The notes under the pieces were generated by a model. It was not told the DNA's origin and did not search any database. It saw nothing but the letters and a program-made list of their open reading frames with translations. From NCBI RefSeq assembly GCF_014334735.1, contig NZ_CP060587.1:1860001-1924000 (forward strand): 64,000 bases of DNA. The letters are read 5' to 3'. This stretch comes from Aeromicrobium senzhongii. Lineage in GTDB: Bacteria > Actinomycetota > Actinomycetes > Propionibacteriales > Nocardioidaceae. Below are positions 61,861-64,000 of this stretch, in pieces. The first letter of the stretch is position 1. The number at the start of each line of letters is the position of its first letter. A program made the position numbers and the translations under genes.

Positions 61861-63086
61861 CGGCCCATCACCTCGGCCCGGGACGCGACGACGGTGCGGG
61901 CCCGCTCACGCGCGGCCGCGTCCGCCTCGAGGACTCGCCCGACCGTGAGGTCGCCGCTCGCCCAGTCGGGGTCGGCCAGGTGCTCGTCGACGATCTCGGC
62001 GACCGTGTCGACGATCCCGAGGAAGTCCAGGTCGCCGGCCACGAACGCATCGACACAGACCTCGTTCGCGGCATTGAACACCGCCGGTGCGGTGCGTCCG
62101 AAGGCACCGGCACGGCGGGCGACGCCGATCGCCGGGAACGCGTCCTCGTCGAGCGGGAAGAACTCCCAGGCGGTCGCGGAGGTCCAGTCGCAGGGGGCGA
62201 CGGCGCCGGGGAGCCGGCGCGGCCAGGACAGGCCGAGCGCGATCGGCAGCTTCATGTCGGGCGGGGACGCCTGCGCCATCGTGGAGCCGTCCACGAACTC
62301 GACCATCGAGTGCACGACGGACGTGGGGTGCACCACCACGTCGATCCGCTCGTACTCGATGCCGAACAGCAGGTGGGCCTCGATGACCTCGAGCCCTTTG
62401 TTCACGAGCGTGGCCGAGTTGATGGTGATGACCGGGCCCATGTCCCACGTCGGGTGCGCCGCGGCCTGCTCGGGCGTGACGTCGCGCAGGTCCTCGCGGG
62501 CGAGGCCGCGGAACGGACCGCCGCTGGCGGTCAGGACGAGGCGGCGCACGTCGTCGATCTCCTCGCCCCGCAGGGCCTGGGCCAGGGCGGAGTGCTCGGA
62601 GTCGACCGGGACCAGCTGCCCGGGCTTCGCGGCGTCCAGGACCAGGGAGCCGCCCATGATGAGCGACTCCTTGTTGGCCAGGGCCAGCGTGGCGCCGGAC
62701 TCCAGTGCCGCGAGGGTGGGCAGCAGGCCGACGGCGCCGGTCATGCCGTTCAGGACGGTGTCGGCGGGGATCCGGGCGGCCTCGACGGCGGCGTCGGGCC
62801 CGGCCAGCAGGCGGGGCAGGCGGTACTCCCCCGCGGACCAGCCGCGGCGTTGCGCCTCGGCGTAGAGGGCCAACTGCACGTCCTGGGCGGCGGTGGCGTT
62901 GGCCACGGCGACGACCTCGACCCCGAACTCGAGCGCCTGGGACGCCAAGGTGGAGGGATCGGCGCCACCGGCGGCGATCGCCACGACGTCGAATCGATCG
63001 CGATGGGCGCGCACGACGTCGAGCGCCTGCGTGCCGATCGAGCCGGTGGAGCCCAGGACGACCACGCGAGAACTCATGGGATCCAT
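61857..63086 (-). CDS. dxr: 1-deoxy-D-xylulose-5-phosphate reductoisomerase
   Basis: A 409-residue NADPH-dependent enzyme, the committed step of the MEP pathway. N-terminal motif [18 protein letters not shown], catalytic-domain motif [13 protein letters not shown], metal-ligand region [16 protein letters not shown] and [22 protein letters not shown]. Starts are ATG at 63086 or 63077 (MSSRVVV); neither has a strong ribosome-binding site. Confidence 0.96.
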   Translation of the reverse strand: MDPMSSRVVVLGSTGSIGTQALDVVRAHRDRFDVVAIAAGGADPSTLASQALEFGVEVVAVANATAAQDVQLALYAEAQRRGWSAGEYRLPRLLAGPDAAVEAARIPADTVLNGMTGAVGLLPTLAALESGATLALANKESLIMGGSLVLDAAKPGQLVPVDSEHSALAQALRGEEIDDVRRLVLTASGGPFRGLAREDLRDVTPEQAAAHPTWDMGPVITINSATLVNKGLEVIEAHLLFGIEYERIDVVVHPTSVVHSMVEFVDGSTMAQASPPDMKLPIALGLSWPRRLPGAVAPCDWTSATAWEFFPLDEDAFPAIGVARRAGAFGRTAPAVFNAANEVCVDAFVAGDLDFLGIVDTVAEIVDEHLADPDWASGDLTVGRVLEADAAARERARTVVASRAEVMGR

Positions 63087-63130
63087 TGTGGCACCGGGCC
63101 CCGAAGCGCGGACCCGGCCCGATGAAGTGC

Positions 63131-63589
63131 TCAGGTCAGCGTGCCGCCGTGCAGCAGCGTGGCCAGGACGTCGCCGAACCGGCGCTCCATCCGCTCGCCG
63201 TAGTCGCCGGAATCGTGGACCTCCGCGGCGGCCGGATCGACGCGCCCGGCGCGCAGGACGAGATCGAGCTCGTACTCCTCGCCGCCGACGTTGATGACCG
63301 CCGGATCACCGGTGATGGTGAAGGAGGCCTGCTCATCGGGCTCGGCGCCCAGCCGGACGATCGCCAGCACGCTGACCACCCAGACGTGCCGGTCGGGCAC
63401 GTCGAGGTGGACCGGTACCCCGGCACGCAGTCCCAGCTCGCGCAGCCCTCCGGCCAGCGATGCCGACTCGTGCAGCAGCTGGGCGTACGAGAGCGTTCCG
63501 GTGGGGGTCACCAGCGCCGAGTCGTCGGCGCGACCCCGGATGACGTTGAGGTCCAGCGCCCGGAAGGCCACGCTGTGGGGTCGTGCCAT
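63131..63589 (-). CDS. hypothetical protein resembling an AMP-binding synthetase N-terminal fragment
   Basis: A 152-residue protein. Residues ~25-85 resemble the start of acyl-CoA synthetases ([55 protein letters not shown]), but the rest lacks the TSGTTGxPK loop and every later adenylation motif. The length is about a quarter of the family. Similar short proteins exist in actinobacteria (TIGR03089-like), so it may be a functional reduced domain. The ATG at 63589 overlaps the preceding stop by one base. Confidence 0.7.
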   Translation of the reverse strand: MARPHSVAFRALDLNVIRGRADDSALVTPTGTLSYAQLLHESASLAGGLRELGLRAGVPVHLDVPDRHVWVVSVLAIVRLGAEPDEQASFTITGDPAVINVGGEEYELDLVLRAGRVDPAAAEVHDSGDYGERMERRFGDVLATLLHGGTLT

Positions 63590-64000
63590 CAGTGTCCCCT
63601 GAAGATCGGCTCGCGCTTCTCGGCGCGGGCGGTGGCGGCTTCCTTGACGTCCTCACTGGCCCAGACGTCGGCGAAGCTCTGGGCGATGCGCTCGTCGTCC
63701 TGCGTCGAGCCGTTGAGCACGAGCTTGTTGTGCGCCAGGGTCAGCGGGGCCAGGCGGGCGATCTCCTGGGCCCACGCGATCGCGTCGTCGAGGGTGCCCG
63801 CCCGGTCGGCGAGCCCGCACGACAGTGCCTCGTCGTGACCGATGGTGTCGGCCGCCAGCATGACGCGGCGGGCGCGGCCGGTACCGGCGAGCTGCGCCAG
63901 GGTGCGGATCGTCCACGCGTCGACGGCCATGCCGTTGCGCGCGGTGGGGACCGCGAACCGGGCTCGCTCGTCGACCACCCGCAGGTCGCAGGCGATCGCG
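63589..64000 (-). CDS. enoyl-CoA hydratase/isomerase family protein (C-terminal part, cut by window edge)
   Basis: The visible ~137 residues are the C-terminal half of a crotonase-fold protein. IACDLRVVDERARFAVPTARNGM, then SCGLADRAGTLDDAIAWAQEI and ANVWASEDVKEA-like end (ASEDVKEAATARAEKREPIFRG) match beta-oxidation-type enoyl-CoA hydratases. The oxyanion-hole Gly-Gly and the N-terminus lie beyond the edge, so catalytic competence cannot be judged. Its stop overlaps the next gene's ATG by one base. Confidence 0.88.
   Translation of the reverse strand, partial: AIACDLRVVDERARFAVPTARNGMAVDAWTIRTLAQLAGTGRARRVMLAADTIGHDEALSCGLADRAGTLDDAIAWAQEIARLAPLTLAHNKLVLNGSTQDDERIAQSFADVWASEDVKEAATARAEKREPIFRGH

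Overview
This window looks like a chromosomal segment of a high-G+C actinobacterium, most likely a member of the Nocardioidaceae (Aeromicrobium-like). That placement is inferred from gene order, codon bias and actinobacterial families (ClgR, DUF3046, DUF4439, MsiK-type ATPase, CebR-type operators), not from a database search. No insertion sequence, prophage, CRISPR array, rRNA or tRNA gene was seen.

The backbone is the conserved block that in Mycobacterium tuberculosis runs from miaB to dxr, almost all on the minus strand: miaB (cut by the left edge), recX-recA, DUF3046-clgR-cinA-pgsA, ftsK, rnj-dapA, folA-thyA, dapB, pnp-rpsO, ribF, truB-rbfA-infB-ylxR-nusA-rimP, proS, ispG-site-2 protease-dxr, then the 3' part of an enoyl-CoA hydratase gene at the right edge. 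It supplies tRNA modification, SOS recombination, phospholipid synthesis, chromosome segregation, RNA decay, lysine and thymidylate synthesis, translation initiation and the MEP isoprenoid pathway.

Accessory blocks sit between backbone genes. (1) 0.9-4 kb: a secreted LVIVD/Ig-like protein coupled to a DUF305 lipoprotein. (2) 4.4-7.6 kb, plus strand: gluABCD glutamate uptake, followed by an amidohydrolase. (3) 23.1-25.1 kb: a plus-strand operon with a membrane protein, an acetyltransferase and the AzlCD amino-acid exporter. (4) 25.2-26.7 kb: a WYL regulator divergent from a frameshifted RidA gene. (5) 28.0-34.8 kb: a complete cellobiose/cello-oligosaccharide cassette, cebE-cebF-cebG-bglC-cebR-(27-codon ORF)-msiK. 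Two perfect CebR-type palindromes flank its promoter, and it sits where many relatives keep an M16 peptidase between pnp and dapB. (6) 38.8-44.5 kb: a phenylalanine/tyrosine catabolic region (phhA, fahA, an uncharacterised gene, hmgA, hpd) with a divergent Lrp-type regulator and paired repeats. (7) 44.5-46.4 kb: an orphan OmpR-like regulator and a cardiolipin-synthase-like enzyme. (8) 52.6-56.3 kb: a ferritin-like pair and three lipoproteins, two of them tandem paralogs.

The most notable items are: the uncharacterised gene translationally coupled between hmgA and fahA where no maleylacetoacetate isomerase is present; the 27-codon ORF joined by ATGA overlaps on both sides in the ceb cassette; the operator-promoter-operator layout upstream of cebE; the LexA box and the 20-bp-arm inverted repeat upstream of recA; and the apparent single-base frameshift in the RidA gene.
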